The notes beneath the pieces are model-generated. The model ran no database searches. It was not told the origin of the DNA and saw only the letters and a list, made by a program, of their open reading frames with translations. Both the position numbers and the translations under genes were made by a program. 64,000 bases of DNA, taken from contig NC_084715.1 of assembly GCF_033807575.1 (NCBI RefSeq), positions 10,465,349 to 10,529,348 of the forward strand, in the 5' to 3' direction. This DNA is from Cydia pomonella. Its lineage: Eukaryota; Arthropoda; Insecta; Lepidoptera; Tortricidae. Shown in pieces: positions 52,555-64,000 of this stretch (position 1 is its first letter; the number at the start of each line of letters is the position of its first letter).

Positions 52555-52757
52555 CTGACCTTCCAACCTAGATTAGTCCGGTTTCCTCAAGATTTTTTCC
52601 TTCACCAAAAAGCGATTAGTAAATTAATATCAAATGATATTTCGGACATATTAAGTTCCGAAAAATTGATTGGTACGAGCCGGGGTTTGAAACTTTGAAC
52701 CCACGACCTTCGGATTGAAAGTCGCAAGCTCTTACGGCTAGGCCACCAGCGCTTGTA
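52555..52757 (-). mobile_element. tRNA-headed SINE, minus strand
   Basis: Read on the minus strand: GCGCTGGTGGCCTAGCCGTA (A box), GACTTTCAATCCGAAGGTCG, TGGGTTCAAAGTTTCAAACC (B-box region with a small duplication), GGCTCGTACCAATC, then CGCTTTTTGGTGAAGGAAAA, AATCTTGAGGAAACCGGAC. The second half equals the start of the LINE 3' UTR at 29395, so this SINE shares its tail with a partner LINE. Confidence 0.75.
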
Positions 52758-53392
52758 AAATACCAATATAAAATCTTAAAATATGTTTTCCAGAATAAGA
52801 TTTTTTTCATAATCTATACTTTAGTACCTGCATTGGGTTTGACGTAAAGTCATTAAAGTTGATTCGATATGTATACACCACGATTTAACATTGCGTAAAA
52901 AAATATTAATTACTGATTATTAAATAGACTAACGATAAAGCTGTGTCAAATACCATCCTTTATAAGCAAGTGTGATGAAAAATAATACAGTGCGGTATAT
53001 AAAGAAGGGCCCTTTCCTGAAATGGACGATAGTTTAGCCTTATCACTATATTTTCCCCATAGACACTATGTACCTAAATATGTCTAACATAACGTTTTAA
53101 ACATTCATGCAAAAAAACTACTTTGTGCCAACCCTAAAACCTCGTTAGACGACATGATATTATGCAAATTTGATGCCATTAATCCATTCTTAGGGCTGCT
53201 TGCAACGCGGTAAGAATCGTTGCAGGATTTGTAGAAGCGATTCTCTTTGTAGCTCCATTGTTCAATTTCGGATGAAGTATTCAAGTTATTTCTTATTAAT
53301 ATGAATAATACTCGCCACAACAAAAAGTTCAAATGGTGACATTGACTACTAAAATAGAAAGTGCAGCGAGTTCAGCACCTATGTAGACCATC

Positions 53393-53700
53393 AGGCCACT
53401 TCTCCATACAAACGTGGTCCCCATGCTCTCTGGATACTGATGGAAAATATTTTTACATAATTTGATGTATACTAACAATAGGGAATACAAACGTAGGGAA
53501 CGATTGTCTTTTTTCGATGTTTTGATTATTGTAAAAATTCGAAGAGAAAAACTGTTTTCACACAAATTTTTAAAAACTACTATAATAATAAATACATTTG
53601 AAAAAAAAATCAAACGTAAGGGCATAGGCTGTGGTCAAAATATTTTCAATAATGTTAATATCCAGAGTGGAAAATGAGGACTACGCTTGTATGAAAAGAC
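53393..53700. repeat. Inverted repeat pair, probable decayed element
   Basis: CACTTCTCCATACAAACGTG, GTCCCCATG, CTCTCTGGATA at 53393-53434 is inverted, imperfectly, at 53660-53700 (TATCCAGAGTGG, GAGGACTACGCTTGTATG). Frames on both strands between the arms are mutual shadows. Confidence 0.45.
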
Positions 53701-53914
53701 GATTTAGCGGGGGTCCTCCTGTTTCGTCTTAAAAACGCAGAAAAAATGATATTAATATTTTCGCATTTATTTGACATTTGTGAGTTATTCACTGTGTACT
53801 AACACTAATATGGATTGTATTATTCGAATTAAAAATATTGAATTGAATTGAATATTCAAAAGTCAAATAGTCTTAGTGAGTTAAAGTCAAAACTCGGAAA
53901 TAAAATTCAAAAAT

Positions 53915-54060
53915 TCAAAATTATTTATTTGCTACAAAAAAATTACAGATACTAAAATTTAAAATAGGTCCATCGTATTCAACCTGCATGCAGTTGTGCA
54001 AATAGTACATGCAATGCGCTGCTGAGAGCATCGCTTACTTAATAAGGGAAATATTCGAGT
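53915..54060 (-). repeat. LINE tail remnant, minus strand
   Basis: AAAATTCAAAAATTCAAAAT, TATTTATTTGC followed by GTGCAAATAGTACATGCAAT, GCGCTGCTGAGAGC is the A/T-rich 3' end of a minus-strand retroelement. No protein motif survives. Confidence 0.35.
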
Positions 54061-54194
54061 TTTCCCGGCGGTAATGTATTAATTTAGTCGTGATGTGAAT
54101 ATCACCACTGTTAAAAATTCGAGAATTTGGTATTTTTTATATTATTAATGATTTTAACCAATAAAAATCTACTGTATGTCACTTTAACGATAAA

Positions 54195-54270
54195 CGACGA
54201 AGGTTACGGCTCCGGTGACTGCTTACCATCAGCAGCAGCATTTTATACCACCGACATGGTATAAAAAAAG
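54195..54270 (+). repeat. LINE 3'-tail remnant
   Basis: GGTTACGGCTCCGGTGACTG, CTTACCATCAG, CCACCGACATGGTATAAAAA matches the final bases of the LINE copies at 20156 and 63755. Confidence 0.7.
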
Positions 54271-56981
54271 GTCTTTCATCTCCTTTCTCCCTGTATATGG
54301 ACCTGCTCTCAGGTTAGGAACGGAGTGCTTACAGACAATGTTAGCGAGCCAACATGAAATGCCTCTAAAAGCAATCAATTGAAACACAATTAATTTTGTT
54401 ACCATTTGCAAAGTTCAATAGATATTAAATAGAACTAATGCTTTTGAAAGTCAAAGCTTTGTGCTTCTGTTAAAGGTAAGTAAATACCTACGCATTTGTA
54501 ATATAAATTTAATTGAAATATTTACAGGAACGGGAGCAAATAGTAATGTGCTATTTTAGCTCATAACCTAGAGCTGGTAGTAGTGTAACAGTCGTAAGAC
54601 TCATTGTTTCGTTCTCGCTACAATACCTATGTTTATTAGTGTACCTATCTGAGTACTAAAATCTATTGTGGTAGAATGTGTTAGGCACAAAAAACTTAAT
54701 TGATCGTACTCACTTAAATTTAGTTTAGTATCCCCCTTTCGTTGTGATTGCCTTGCAATAAAATAGGTACCCTTTAAGGAATTCTTCTTTAAAGTTTGTT
54801 ATATGTTCGACCACTTGGTATATTATGGTGTAATCAGTTTTTTGGAACGTAAAGATGATATACGGGTAGCAAATGCAGCTGCATTAAGGTACACTCGGGT
54901 AAAATCAGATGGAGGGTAAGACTGTATGATTGCAATTGCTACCAAAAAAGCAGTTATTTGACATCACTAGCAATACGCTATTTCATCCCGCCTCACTAGC
55001 CATATTGTAGTATCCACTCAGTCGTGTCATCATTTGTGCTATGAACGTTTAAAAAAAAATGTGAAAAGGTTAAAATGGAAAAGACCGTATTTTTTCAACG
55101 TAAGTTGCACACGTTCTCCTTGATTTGGAGTTTGAATTAGCAATTAGTTCGATATTAGTCCAAGAAGGTTTTTGGGTTTGGTGTCTTCAAAAAATGTAAT
55201 ACAACTTTGAGTGTAGATTACTCCTAAATTGTTTTATTAAGGGGCATTACGTGAATTAATAATAAAAGCTTGTTTTCTTCTTTATATAATTTGCATCAAA
55301 CATTCAGAGGTAAAAGTTAGTGAGAAACGAGTATTTTTTTTATGACGCCCTTCCAACTCGCCCAAAATTACGAGACTACGAGTATCTTACCCGGGTATAC
55401 CTTACTATTGCGGCATTACTGCGATGGCGTTGACGCGGGCGCTGCTACTGTCAATTTCCTTGTTAAAATGAGTGACGGATTGAACGTTCCAATACCGGCA
55501 GTAATGCATCCACAAAAATCACTTATTTTATTAATGAATTTGACATTGCTTGAATGAATCTGCATTTCCCGTCCGAATGACATCATTATAACGACTATAC
55601 TTAACTAACTTTTATGGCTTTTACCTTCTTTTTATGGTAAGTATTAACCATGGTGTCAGGAATGTCCAAAAAAATTACCCGGAAACATTCTGTTTTGTAT
55701 GTATGTTATTTTCCATTGTAAATAAAATGTTTTTTAAAATACTTATCACTTTATCGTACCTCAGAATACTCCCGTTCTATATTGGCAGATGGATCGATGC
55801 GGATATTTTCCGTATTCTATACAGCGTAGAATCAATTTAAGATCTCCTGCGGCGGTTGGACGGATATTTATGAAGATAGCTAGAATTATAGAGGTTTCTC
55901 GGCTTAACGATAAGTAATACGTGTAAGTGCTATGTTGTTGTTGAATCGAACGTTGGCGTTGGAAAGTTTATTTATGTTTGGAAAGTACTAAGCTCAAAGA
56001 TCAAGTAAAGTGACCCTGCTGCAACCACGACCATGTAAACACGACAGTATGTGTAGAAAAAAATCTGTTAACATTCTTGAGAATTTACACAGGCTAGGTA
56101 CTTACATACCTGTCTCAATCCGATATTTATTGAATTTATTAATTTATGATGAAAACTTATAAAAACCTTCAGCAACTTTCAAAACCGACTGTACTCGTAT
56201 AAATCAAAATTTTGTATTTTTTTAGATCATTCTGGAGGCCAATTCTGTTTTTACTATTGAATACGGTTCTCAACTTATTTTGTTACGGACTTTACCAACC
56301 AACGTGAGCTGCTAACACTGAATGTTGCTCACGAAATGTAATCAGAAGTCGTGTCATAAAGCATATCGCTCACACTCATGCACGTGAGATGTCTGATGAC
56401 ATGGAATAGAAGAAGAAGGGTAGAAAAACATTTATTGCAAAAACCATCAAAATACAGCACCACATATGTTAAAAAAGAAAATCTTATTCGCTAAACACGT
56501 AAAAACTATGTACCTATTGATTAAATTAACATACTGTAATGAAAATATTAATGCTGGTATAGAGGCTCCAAAAGGATACCACTCACCATATACTTTAGCA
56601 GATATATGCTACAGCGCTGGTCTTCCGAGGAAATAATATGATCATAAAAACTTCAAATTGTTAAAACCGAATTGGCTACCTGTGGGGCGTCCCACGCAAC
56701 GAAGGACTAATTGTGAAATGTATTCAGGGGAGCCCATTTAAATGTAAGTAATGAATGAAATCATAAAGAAATGTTTCAGTAACTGAGAACCATTGGGAAA
56801 TGGAGAAAAATGCGTAAATAAACATTTTGAAAGGGAAATGATTAAAATAAAGTCCAGCGCAAGCCTGAAATGACAAGGTACCTTACATTTATTAACAAGC
56901 GTATGATAACTAACAAGCCTATTTGAACGTTCACTGATACCAGAGTTATTACCTGAATTTTATTGTGGATTAAATTAATGA
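54271..56981. other. AT-rich DNA with weak open frames
   Basis: 55342-55557 (plus) reads MTPFQLAQNYETTSILPGY, then LRHYCDGVDAGAATVNFL with GC-richer codons, and 54764-54920 (plus, no ATG at the start) reads MFDHLVYYGVISFLERK. Neither has a clear acceptor-donor pair; both may be repeat-derived. Confidence 0.25.
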
Positions 56982-57236
56982 AAACATGCCGAGTACTCTG
57001 CCTTGGAACCAATATACGACTTTGTGCCAGTTGCAGTCGAGACTGCGGGACCTTGGCCTGTGGAGACCAAGGACTTTGTGAGGGATTTGGATCGGCGTCT
57101 GAGGGACAGGGGGTGCGACCCCCGGTCCGGATCGTACCTGGTCCAACAAATCTCATTGGCCATTCAGCGCGGTAATGCTGCCAGCGTAATCGGGACATTT
57201 GAGCCAGGTAAGATTCGTGACGATTATTTAATTTAA
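56982..57236 (+). pseudogene. Non-LTR retrotransposon ORF2 C-terminal fragment
   Basis: The frame reads KHAEYSALEPIYDFVPVA, VETAGPWPVETKDFVRDLD, CDPRSGSYLVQQISLAIQ, RGNAASVIGTF and ends soon after. The VETAGPW...QQISLAIQRGNAASVxGT pattern is the C-terminal end of a widespread animal retrotransposon polymerase (clade not resolved). Stops precede it directly, so it is a 5'-truncated piece. Clear GC-rich island in AT-rich DNA. Three other frames over it are shadows. Confidence 0.75.
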
Positions 57237-58229
57237 TTTAAATTATTATTTAAAAAAATGACGAAGCTTGATGCGGATATCATCATTGGTATATTTAGGA
57301 CGTAACATGTTGCATTTTTAGCCACCTGACGAAGCCTATGTTGCGGATTTCTTACAAATAAACTTTTTTTTGTTTAACTCTGATCTTGATCTTGTAAACA
57401 AAAAAAATAATTACTAATGTTACTGATAAACAAAATAAAGTGATTTGTAGGATTAAATATATTTGAAGCATACCGCTGAAAACACACCTGTGGGTGGGAA
57501 AAGCGCCTTAAAATCTAAATAAACTGTTATAAAACACTATTACAACAAGCACAACGCAGTATACTTCAATAACTTAGCTAATAATAATTTGTCCTAACGT
57601 TTTCCGGCGGGCAGTGCAATATTTCATTTTGTTTGCTGCGAACGCGTGCTCCTGATAGGGAAGCAACCTATGATTTACTAGTGTAGGTACAAGTCTAAAC
57701 ATAACTGAAGGGATCCTATTACCAGATATTTGATCTTGGGATCACTGGATTTCGTAATTAGTTATTATAATTGAATTATAGTTTTGTCTGAGAGGATACG
57801 CTTCAAATAAAATGATCAGATATCAATTAACTTTCAAAAGTTGATAAAAAATAAATAACTTTGTAATTTATTTATTATTATGTTTCTTTTTTAATATTTA
57901 TTATGCCTGTGTCTCACGAAAGTTTTGTTATTAAAAAATAACCGTTTTATTACAAGTGCCGTACGATTCTTTAATTTATCTCTAGTTTATTGATGTTATG
58001 GTTTTAACAGCGTTATACATATTTTTTATTCGATTAAAACTACTAACCTACTGTGTTCTAGTGCTCGTACTTTCCAGGCACTGTCTTCATGTTTTACTTC
58101 ATTAAAATTCTTAGCATCGAATAAAATCGAAGTAGAATAAATAATTATTGCCTTCGTGGAAAGTGGCCCTTTTTTCTCACCTGGCGCGTGAACGTTACAC
58201 GATTCACTGACTATTGTGGTTTATTCCAG
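57237..58229. other. AT-rich DNA, nothing recognised
   Basis: No exon or element end. The last 60 bases form the pyrimidine tract and acceptor of the next feature. Confidence 0.35.
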
Positions 58230-58390
58230 GGCTATTATTGCAGCTGAAAGAGCTACTGGAGAACCAGATTAAAAGTAAGCGTAAGAATTGGAGAACTAAG
58301 CATCATAGGAGAGAGACCACACTTTTACTGGTTACCCGTAAAGTGTCCGAAATCGGTGGAATTACGATTAAAATACGTAGAATACGATAG
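58230..58390 (+). CDS. Possible exon, perhaps Harbinger-transposase-like N-terminus
   Basis: The acceptor TTGTGGTTTATTCCAG| opens LLLQLKELLENQIKSKRKNW, RTKHHRRETTLLLVTRK, VSEIGGITIKIRRIR to TAG (58388-58390). The K/R-rich stretch with a Trp followed by RRE and a leucine run resembles the start of PIF/Harbinger-type transposases (an RRxxW...RR pattern), but the resemblance is slight and the frame ends too early for an intact protein. It may be a relic or a small terminal exon of a host gene. Confidence 0.35.
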
Positions 58391-58457
58391 ATATCTAGAC
58401 TTAATATTTGACGTATCTTAAAAGTTCGAATCGAATCGAATTCGAATATGTGTCCTG

Positions 58458-58699
58458 TAGGGCTAAGATGGTCGGCTCTTTATCATTTGTCACCATGCCT
58501 GTCACGTTCTAACAAGTATGTAAGCGCGAAAGTGCCGGGCGTAGTGACAAGTGATAAAAATGGAACCATGATACCGCCGCTGTAGGGCTCAGATGGTCGG
58601 CTCTTTGTCATTTGTCACCATGCCTGTCACGCTCTAACAAGTATGTAAACGCGGGCCTAGTGACAAGTGAAAAAAATGGAACCATGCTGCCACCGCTGG
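58458..58699 (+). mobile_element. Two tandem copies of a 120-bp MITE
   Basis: GGTCGGCTCTTTATCATTTG, TCACCATGCCTGTCACG, TCTAACAAGTATGTAA, AGTGATAAAAATGGAACC appears at 58458-58583 and again at 58584-58699 (second copy missing about ten bases). Each copy has imperfect inverted ends (GGTCGGCTCTTTATCATTTG against GGTTCCATTTTTATCACTTG). A third, single copy is at 62493-62617. Confidence 0.8.
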
Positions 58700-58920
58700 A
58701 TGTGAACCGTAACTTATAAATTAAATACCTACGTAATTGGAATAATTTTATGCAATTATATTATAAATAATTAGGTGACTTCAAAATATATTGTATACAT
58801 ATTTTAAATACTATACAAAATTTGTTTTACTATGTCGTTCAGAGCATCATTTGATACAATGTTGCAAAAGCCTAGTCGAACTGATATTTTACGGGACTAG
58901 GAGACTGATAAAAATTGATA

Positions 58921-59613
58921 CTGGCCAATTCGAACGTACAGTAGCGGCAATAAATCTATCATATTGTTAATTTTTTGCACACATTCATTCTAAAATTCGT
59001 GAAATTAGACTTTATATCATATAAACAATGATTGTATCATCATGACCATAAATCTATATATATACTCACGTCCCACTGCACGTGGCAACAAGCAGCCTCG
59101 TTAGCACAATGCGGGTTGGGGACTTCACAGACGCCAATTTTATTAATGTATGTCATAAATATATATTTTTTTGTTTGAAAACACTCAAAAGCGAATTTTA
59201 CCAATAATAAAACCTAGATGCATCGATGTTTCGCCCTTGTTAGCCTCTGGTTTGAAAATTAAATTGAATTATTACTTTATTTAATACCCACCGGGCTATC
59301 GCAAAAACTCGGACAAACTAATGATTTTAAAAATGTACTCTAGTTTGAACGAATTGTCGTTTTCATACGTCCCCATATTTAGCCGTTTTTTGAGAATTTA
59401 CCAAAAAAATTATGCAAATGTACCTGAAAAAATATGATAGATTATTTACCGCTATTATACATTGACATTAGAGTGATATTTGAATCGTGTTGTTATCACA
59501 CGTCTCGCCCGCGCCAATACATGTACGGACAAGTACGAGCGAAATGCAAGATAATAACTGAATGATATCAGTTGGATGTCATTTCGATATCAGTGTACGT
59601 TCGAATTGCCCTG
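58921..59613. mobile_element. TIR element, CAATTCGAACGTACA ends
   Basis: The left end CTGGCCAATTCGAACGTACA is inverted at the right (CAGGGCAATTCGAACGTACA). The interior contains a minus-strand LINE tail (59065-59135) and the palindrome words CTCGCCCGCGCCAATACATG/CAAGTACGAGCGAAATGC. Same family of ends as 45842-46011. No coding content. Confidence 0.65.
59065..59135 (-). repeat. LINE 3'-end remnant, minus strand
   Basis: Minus strand: GTGAAGTCCCCAACCCGCAT, GTGCTAACGAGGCTGCTTGT, TGCAGTGGGACGTGAGT, the same 3' UTR family as 29450-29550. It sits inside the TIR element at 58921-59613, so it inserted later. Confidence 0.7.
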
Positions 59614-62492
59614 ATAGTACTTATATATTATTAAAGTCTACCAAGGTTTTATTTAACTCATTTGTAAGATCTTTTTTTTTGTAAATTGGGTACGGCAAGT
59701 TAAATTTAGTGTTAAGTTCCTCTTATAATTAAAGCTTATAATGAAATATTCAGTATAAATTAATAAAGCATATGCACTAAAAATCACGACTGCAACACTC
59801 ATAAAGATATACGAAGAAATAAGGGCCCTATTATGTCTCAGTGTTGTCGAAACACGCGTAAAAACATGCATTCATCCAACTATTTCCCGAGTGCTGGGAA
59901 AAGAAATATGACGCAATTTTGGTAATGCTTAGTTGTCGAGCCACAAGGGTATGAAAAATTCAGGGGGTCGGCGTACATTACCGCACCACATTGCTAAGAG
60001 TATTTGTTCCCTTGCCGAATTTCAACTGAGAAATATTTTGCAAGGAGCGTAACAAATGGCATTCACTTGTCCATGCTCGCTAATGCTACAAGCGTCTTGT
60101 GTTCAGTGCTGTAAATGCACATAACAATTGAATTGAAATAGATTTTTATTCTTATTTCTAAATAAATTGTTTTACTTATATATGACCATATTTTGTTCAT
60201 CAAAAAGAGCAGCTTGGTTAAAAATGTTAAAACGCAAAATTGTAATTTTTATATTGATTTTTTTACTGACCTTGAGAATAAAATTACCAAACGCAATATT
60301 CAGCAGCATACGCCAAAGGACATAACTCCAACTAGTTTTGACCGACAATTTCCCAAAGCAAAGTTCACTGGGATTATTCTAGTATTTCAGTATTTGTAAC
60401 ATTTTAATACAAATGCGGAAGATTTGCTTGTTGGTAGTTTCTCAGTTTCTCACAAGAAGTTGTGTTAACTTATAGAGGTGACTGTCATGTTAACGTGTCA
60501 TGTTTAGCGTAAGGTTTACACACGAGTTTACACCTATTCGTTCATAGGTTTACAAAGAGGATGTTAATGTGTCAATGAGTTGTGTCAGTCGGAATAATAT
60601 TAAAATCGAAAAAAACACGTTTCAATCGTGTAATTAAAACGCGTAAAGGATGTTATTTAAGTGTATCGAGATCCTATTTTATAAACATTTCCCAACGCGT
60701 TTAACGTGATCGTGATCTTTTACTCGTATGCACATTTTCTTGCTACACGTACGGAATGCGGTGGCGTAGCGCTTCATGGCGATAAGAACAGATCCGCGCG
60801 CAGTGGAGTGTAGTGCAGTGAAATAATGTTTATGCCAGCGGGAGTCCAGCTGCGTACGTGCCTTTTGACATGATGAAACAATGATGAGAAAAGGAAATGA
60901 GGCTAATCATCGCAAGTCTTGCATACGCCGTGTTTGGCTCCAGCTTACATTAGCCAGACTACGGACTTTCTTGTCTTCGCGGATTCAGGTATAGTCTTCA
61001 CGAGTTGTTGAGACCTAAACTACCAAATTTTGGGTTATTTCGACTCCAAATCACGAGGGCTATTGATAAAAAAGAAGAAAAATAGTATCCCCAGTTAAAA
61101 CAAAATTTAGGCGTCAGTTTTGTGACAGTTCATACAAAATGTAGAGTCTGTATTGGGCCCCATAATTCTTAATTAATTCGATAGTCCATGCAATGCTGAG
61201 TAGAAATAATGCAAATCTTTAGTTTTTCGCAAATAATGAAATGGTGTACTTTTTACTGAAAATGCCCACGTATTTTCGGTCAACACATTTACACAAATCG
61301 TGAACAAAACCTGTAGGGTGTAACGTAATACGTTACATGTTCAATAAATAGACCTTAAGAGCTACTACTTATCTAATAAAAATATATTTACAACTCTAAA
61401 CTATATTACACACAAATATTTACAAAAATACTGTCTTAAAACTATGTATTTAGGATTATAAAATCATCTTCACGCTGATTAATTTGAATATGTCGCGCCA
61501 TAGTTATTACATTCACTCACAATAATGTTCACATTCGCGAGTGCATGAATGAAGTGCACTGATCGGTGCGCTGTGTCACCGCGCGCCGCCGCTTGCTCGT
61601 TCATTCTTACCTATGAAGTTGAGTAGAACGCACGTCGCTTAATTATCGATCTCTGCTACGGTTTGAAATAACGAATCCGTAATCGAAATTTAACTTCGTC
61701 CCTACGTGCTCCTCAACTATTATAAAATCAATGTGGTGTTTAATTATGTTTTTAAGTGTACCCCGAATTGGGTAAGTGGATACAGATTGTAGTAGTGCTA
61801 TTTTATTGCTTAGGAATTTTAACTTGCATATTGAAATCACAACCATTTCATAGTAATTGCCATTTAACTAAAGATATATCAGTTCCTTACTATAATTTTG
61901 TGCATAGTCAATATGACCTTTTGTCAAACAACCCTCCATTTTGTATTTTAAACATAATTTAATTTAAATTTCTTTATTTCGTTCATTTACTTCACCTTTT
62001 TGTAATCTCCGTATCTGAATTGTGAACTCCCACGGCAACACAACTACTATAGTGCTTTCCTGCTCGCCGTTAGTGTTCACAAATGCTTATGGATCGTTTC
62101 TAACGCATTGTTCGATAGCGCGTTCCAGGGTCCAAAGTCCAGAGTGACTTTTATTGGCTTCCTGCTTGCCGCCCGCTTGCCGTTTTGCTACTGGCGTGCT
62201 TCTGGCCCTTTCCCCGACTTAGCGCCACGCAGTTTGGAGCTGCGCTGAACTCAGCGCCGACCAGAAAAATCGGCGCCTACCACCTCGGCACCGTCAGGGG
62301 AGTACTTTGGCTACAAACGACTAAGGGAATCCGATCCTTATAAAGTATTAGTGCGAACCACGTTATTTTACCCATTTTTTACCAACTGAGCTGGTTGTGG
62401 TAATAAATAGTTTGACCGTTCTTCTGCCTCCTCATTTATAAATCCTCATACCTAACGAGACCCGTAGGAGGTAGAACTTACCGAACGCGACA
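59614..62492. other. Mostly AT-rich; three GC-rich islands of unknown nature
   Basis: Islands at 60750-60860 (CGCGCGCAGTGGAGTGTAGT), 61545-61610 (TGTCACCGCGCGCCGCCGCT) and 62000-62340 (TGCCGCCCGCTTGCCGTTTT, AGCTGCGCTGAACTCAGCG). The first two have CAGTG or TCAGT-type words and could be promoters or untranslated exons; the third looks like a dispersed element. No coding frame is supported. Confidence 0.3.
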
Positions 62493-62617
62493 AGGGCTAA
62501 GACGGTCGGCTCTTTATCATTTGTCACCATGCCTGTCACGTTCTAACAACTAAGTTAGCGCGAAGGTGACGGGCATAGTGACAAATGATAAAAGTGGATC
62601 CATGATACCGCCGGTGG
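62493..62617 (+). mobile_element. Third copy of the 58.5-kb MITE
   Basis: GGTCGGCTCTTTATCATTTG, TCACCATGCCTGTCACG, GTGACAAATGATAAAAGTGG and ATGATACCGCCGG occur in the same order as in both tandem copies. Confidence 0.8.
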
Positions 62618-62989
62618 AGGCTTATTCTGTTTATAAAAACTGTAAGTAATATAATAAGTAATATAAATAAAGTATTTGCGTTTAATAGCAAGCAGACATG
62701 GGCTTCCACTTTGATTTGGCATACATATATGCAATGCCCAATTTTCGAATAAGCCTACTGTATTTCATGGCGGTCGCGTCCCGTATAAATGACACTTAAT
62801 CGATTTCTCACATCTCGCTGAGTGCTTCACATTTGGTGCTATGATCAGGACAATTACACTTAGCTGTGTTGTTATACGTATATTATATTTGTTGCCATTG
62901 TATTGAGTTAACGAGAATCTGACTGATCAGGCTAATGGATGACAATCGATTGTGAAAACGGTATTATCGTATCCTAATGTATACCTTAT

Positions 62990-63175
62990 AAAACAAAATC
63001 TCCCGCCGCGTCTGTCCGTCTTTGTTCGCGATAAAGTTAAAAACTACTGAACGTATTTTCATGCGGGTTTCACCTATCAATAGAATGATTATTGAGGAAG
63101 GTTTAAGTGTATTTGTTAAGATTTGTGTAACCCCTGCGAAGCCGGGCGGGTCGCTAGTTATAAACTAAAATAAGT
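62990..63175 (-). repeat. Dispersed retroelement remnant (ACTAGCGACCCG family)
   Basis: The minus strand starts ACTAGCGACCCGCCCGGCTT, CGCAGGGGTTACACAAATC and continues to GCATGAAAATACGTTCAGTA, CTTTATCGCGAACAAAGACG, GACGCGGCGGGAGATTTTG. It is longer and better preserved than the plus-strand copy at 2509. Confidence 0.65.
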
Positions 63176-63754
63176 TCGATTTAAAGATATTTATTCTCAA
63201 TAAATACATACAAGTCATTTACACGAGAACAGAATTATACAGTAAAAATAATCTTAATTACGGTAGCCAACAAAGTCGTTCGAGAGGTACACGCTCATGC
63301 TACTCATTTTTTTAAAGACAGTGGTTTAAAATGTATTGCGATAATTTAATTTTAAATGCATTAAAATTGCAAGAATGCTAGTACTACACATATACAATTG
63401 CTTAATGCGTAAAATAGATGTCATATACTAAAGAAAAAGTGACCAAGTCCACAAAAGGTATTCTTTAAAATAAATTAAAAAATTTTGTACAAAAATATAA
63501 CATTTCTAAATCAATTTTTCAGCATGATTTAGGTCAAAAAGCCACTAACTAAATAGTTCAGATTCCAGAACATGTTTTGTACCTTTTGGTTTTATCTTTA
63601 AAGTGTATTATTAGTTCTGTACATATATTCGACTGTAAGGCACTCGTATCTATAAGCGATGAGGTGCCTGAAAATAAATGTTTTATTTTGATGACCTAAT
63701 TTTAGTTTATCATTCACTTATCGTCGTTAATTGAAAGATTGACATGACACCAAC
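63176..63754. other. AT-rich DNA, repeat fragment at 63412-63450
   Basis: GATGTCATATACTAAAGAAA at 63419 is shared with 47087. Otherwise nothing. Confidence 0.35.
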
Positions 63755-64000
63755 TTTTATACCACGACGGTGGCAAACAAGAAAACGGCCCACCTGATGG
63801 TAAGCAGTCACCGTAGCTTACGGACGCCTGCAACTCCAGAGGTGCTACTTTTACGTTGCTGACCCTTTAAAAATCTGTACACTCCTTTTTTGAAGAACCT
63901 TATACTGTAGACCCTCGGGAAAACCTCGGCAGGTAGCTCATTCCACAGCCGGAGCGTCCGCTGGAGGAAGTTCCTCTTAAACCGCACAGTGTGCAACCAT
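63755..64000 (-). pseudogene. LINE ORF2 C-terminus and 3' UTR, cut by window end
   Basis: On the minus strand the frame enters from beyond 64000 and reads HTVRFKRNFLQRTLRLWN, ELPAEVFPRVYSIRFFKKGV, YRFLKGQQRKSSTS and stops. The 3' UTR then has CCTCTGGAGTTGCAGGCGTC, TACGGTGACTGCTTACCATC and CGTCGTGGTATAAAA. It is the best preserved LINE end in the window and continues past the right edge. Whether it is full-length cannot be seen. Same subfamily as 20156. Confidence 0.85.

Noticed and set aside
52690..52757. Functional tRNA gene on the minus strand
   Set aside because: Same reason; the B-box region is also duplicated, and LINE-like tail sequence follows.

Overview
The window is AT-rich eukaryotic nuclear DNA and almost certainly comes from a moth or butterfly. 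It is dominated by interspersed repeats of kinds I recognise from Lepidoptera: LINE tails ending in a phrase like FFKKGVYRFLKG, tRNA-headed SINEs, a Helitron with a CGCGG...CCGCG hairpin before CTAG, hAT-, mariner- and piggyBac-like elements, and many foldback MITEs. A short (TTAGG)n run on the minus strand fits an insect. There are no bacterial features, no rRNA genes, no CRISPR and no complete long gene. Species and chromosome cannot be told from the sequence alone. No searches were run, so family names rest on recognition of motifs.

Layout. 1-4.6 kb: small foldback elements and retroelement scraps. 4.87-6.5 kb: exons of an unrecognised minus-strand gene; the last two are joined by a phase-matched GT-AG intron. 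7.3-12.3 kb: mostly plain AT-rich DNA with a perfect 22-bp hairpin and a 0.5-kb hAT-type MITE. 15.8-18.3 kb: a TIR element, a SINE and a TTAA-bounded piggyBac-like relic. 17.8-20.0 kb: the 3' part of a plus-strand gene coding for a Cys-rich (zinc-ribbon-like) protein, interrupted by a minus-strand LINE fragment. 21.5-26.2 kb: the most unusual region. It has a tRNA-like SINE head, a MITE, a tandem array of about 106-bp palindromic units, then a 3.3-kb foldback element whose two opposed arms are built from about 27 copies of a 120-bp unit with higher-order structure. 27.4-28.4 kb: a Helitron with both ends visible. 28.4-31.5 kb: LINE and dispersed elements plus a GC-rich MITE.

30.4-46.1 kb: scattered exon-like segments with good splice signals and GC-richer third positions. 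They lie at 30.7, 32.4-32.7 and 42.5 kb (plus), 37.2 and 39.0-39.3 kb (minus), with a TATA-plus-first-exon candidate at 46.0 kb. They may belong to one or more long-intron host genes that run past the repeats. Between them lie a 723-bp element with perfect 104-bp arms and a frame-broken small ORF. 47.4-48.6 kb: a mariner relic with TIRs and TA duplications. 52-64 kb: SINE and LINE pieces, MITEs (one duplicated in tandem), a LINE C-terminus at 57 kb, a possible Harbinger-type exon at 58.2 kb, and a LINE 3' end running off the right edge.

The exons do not form a recognisable pathway. What is visible is a gene-poor region: a few exons of unidentified proteins in introns or intergenic DNA repeatedly invaded by transposons. 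Gene calls rest on open frames, codon composition, splice signals and phase agreement, not on homology.
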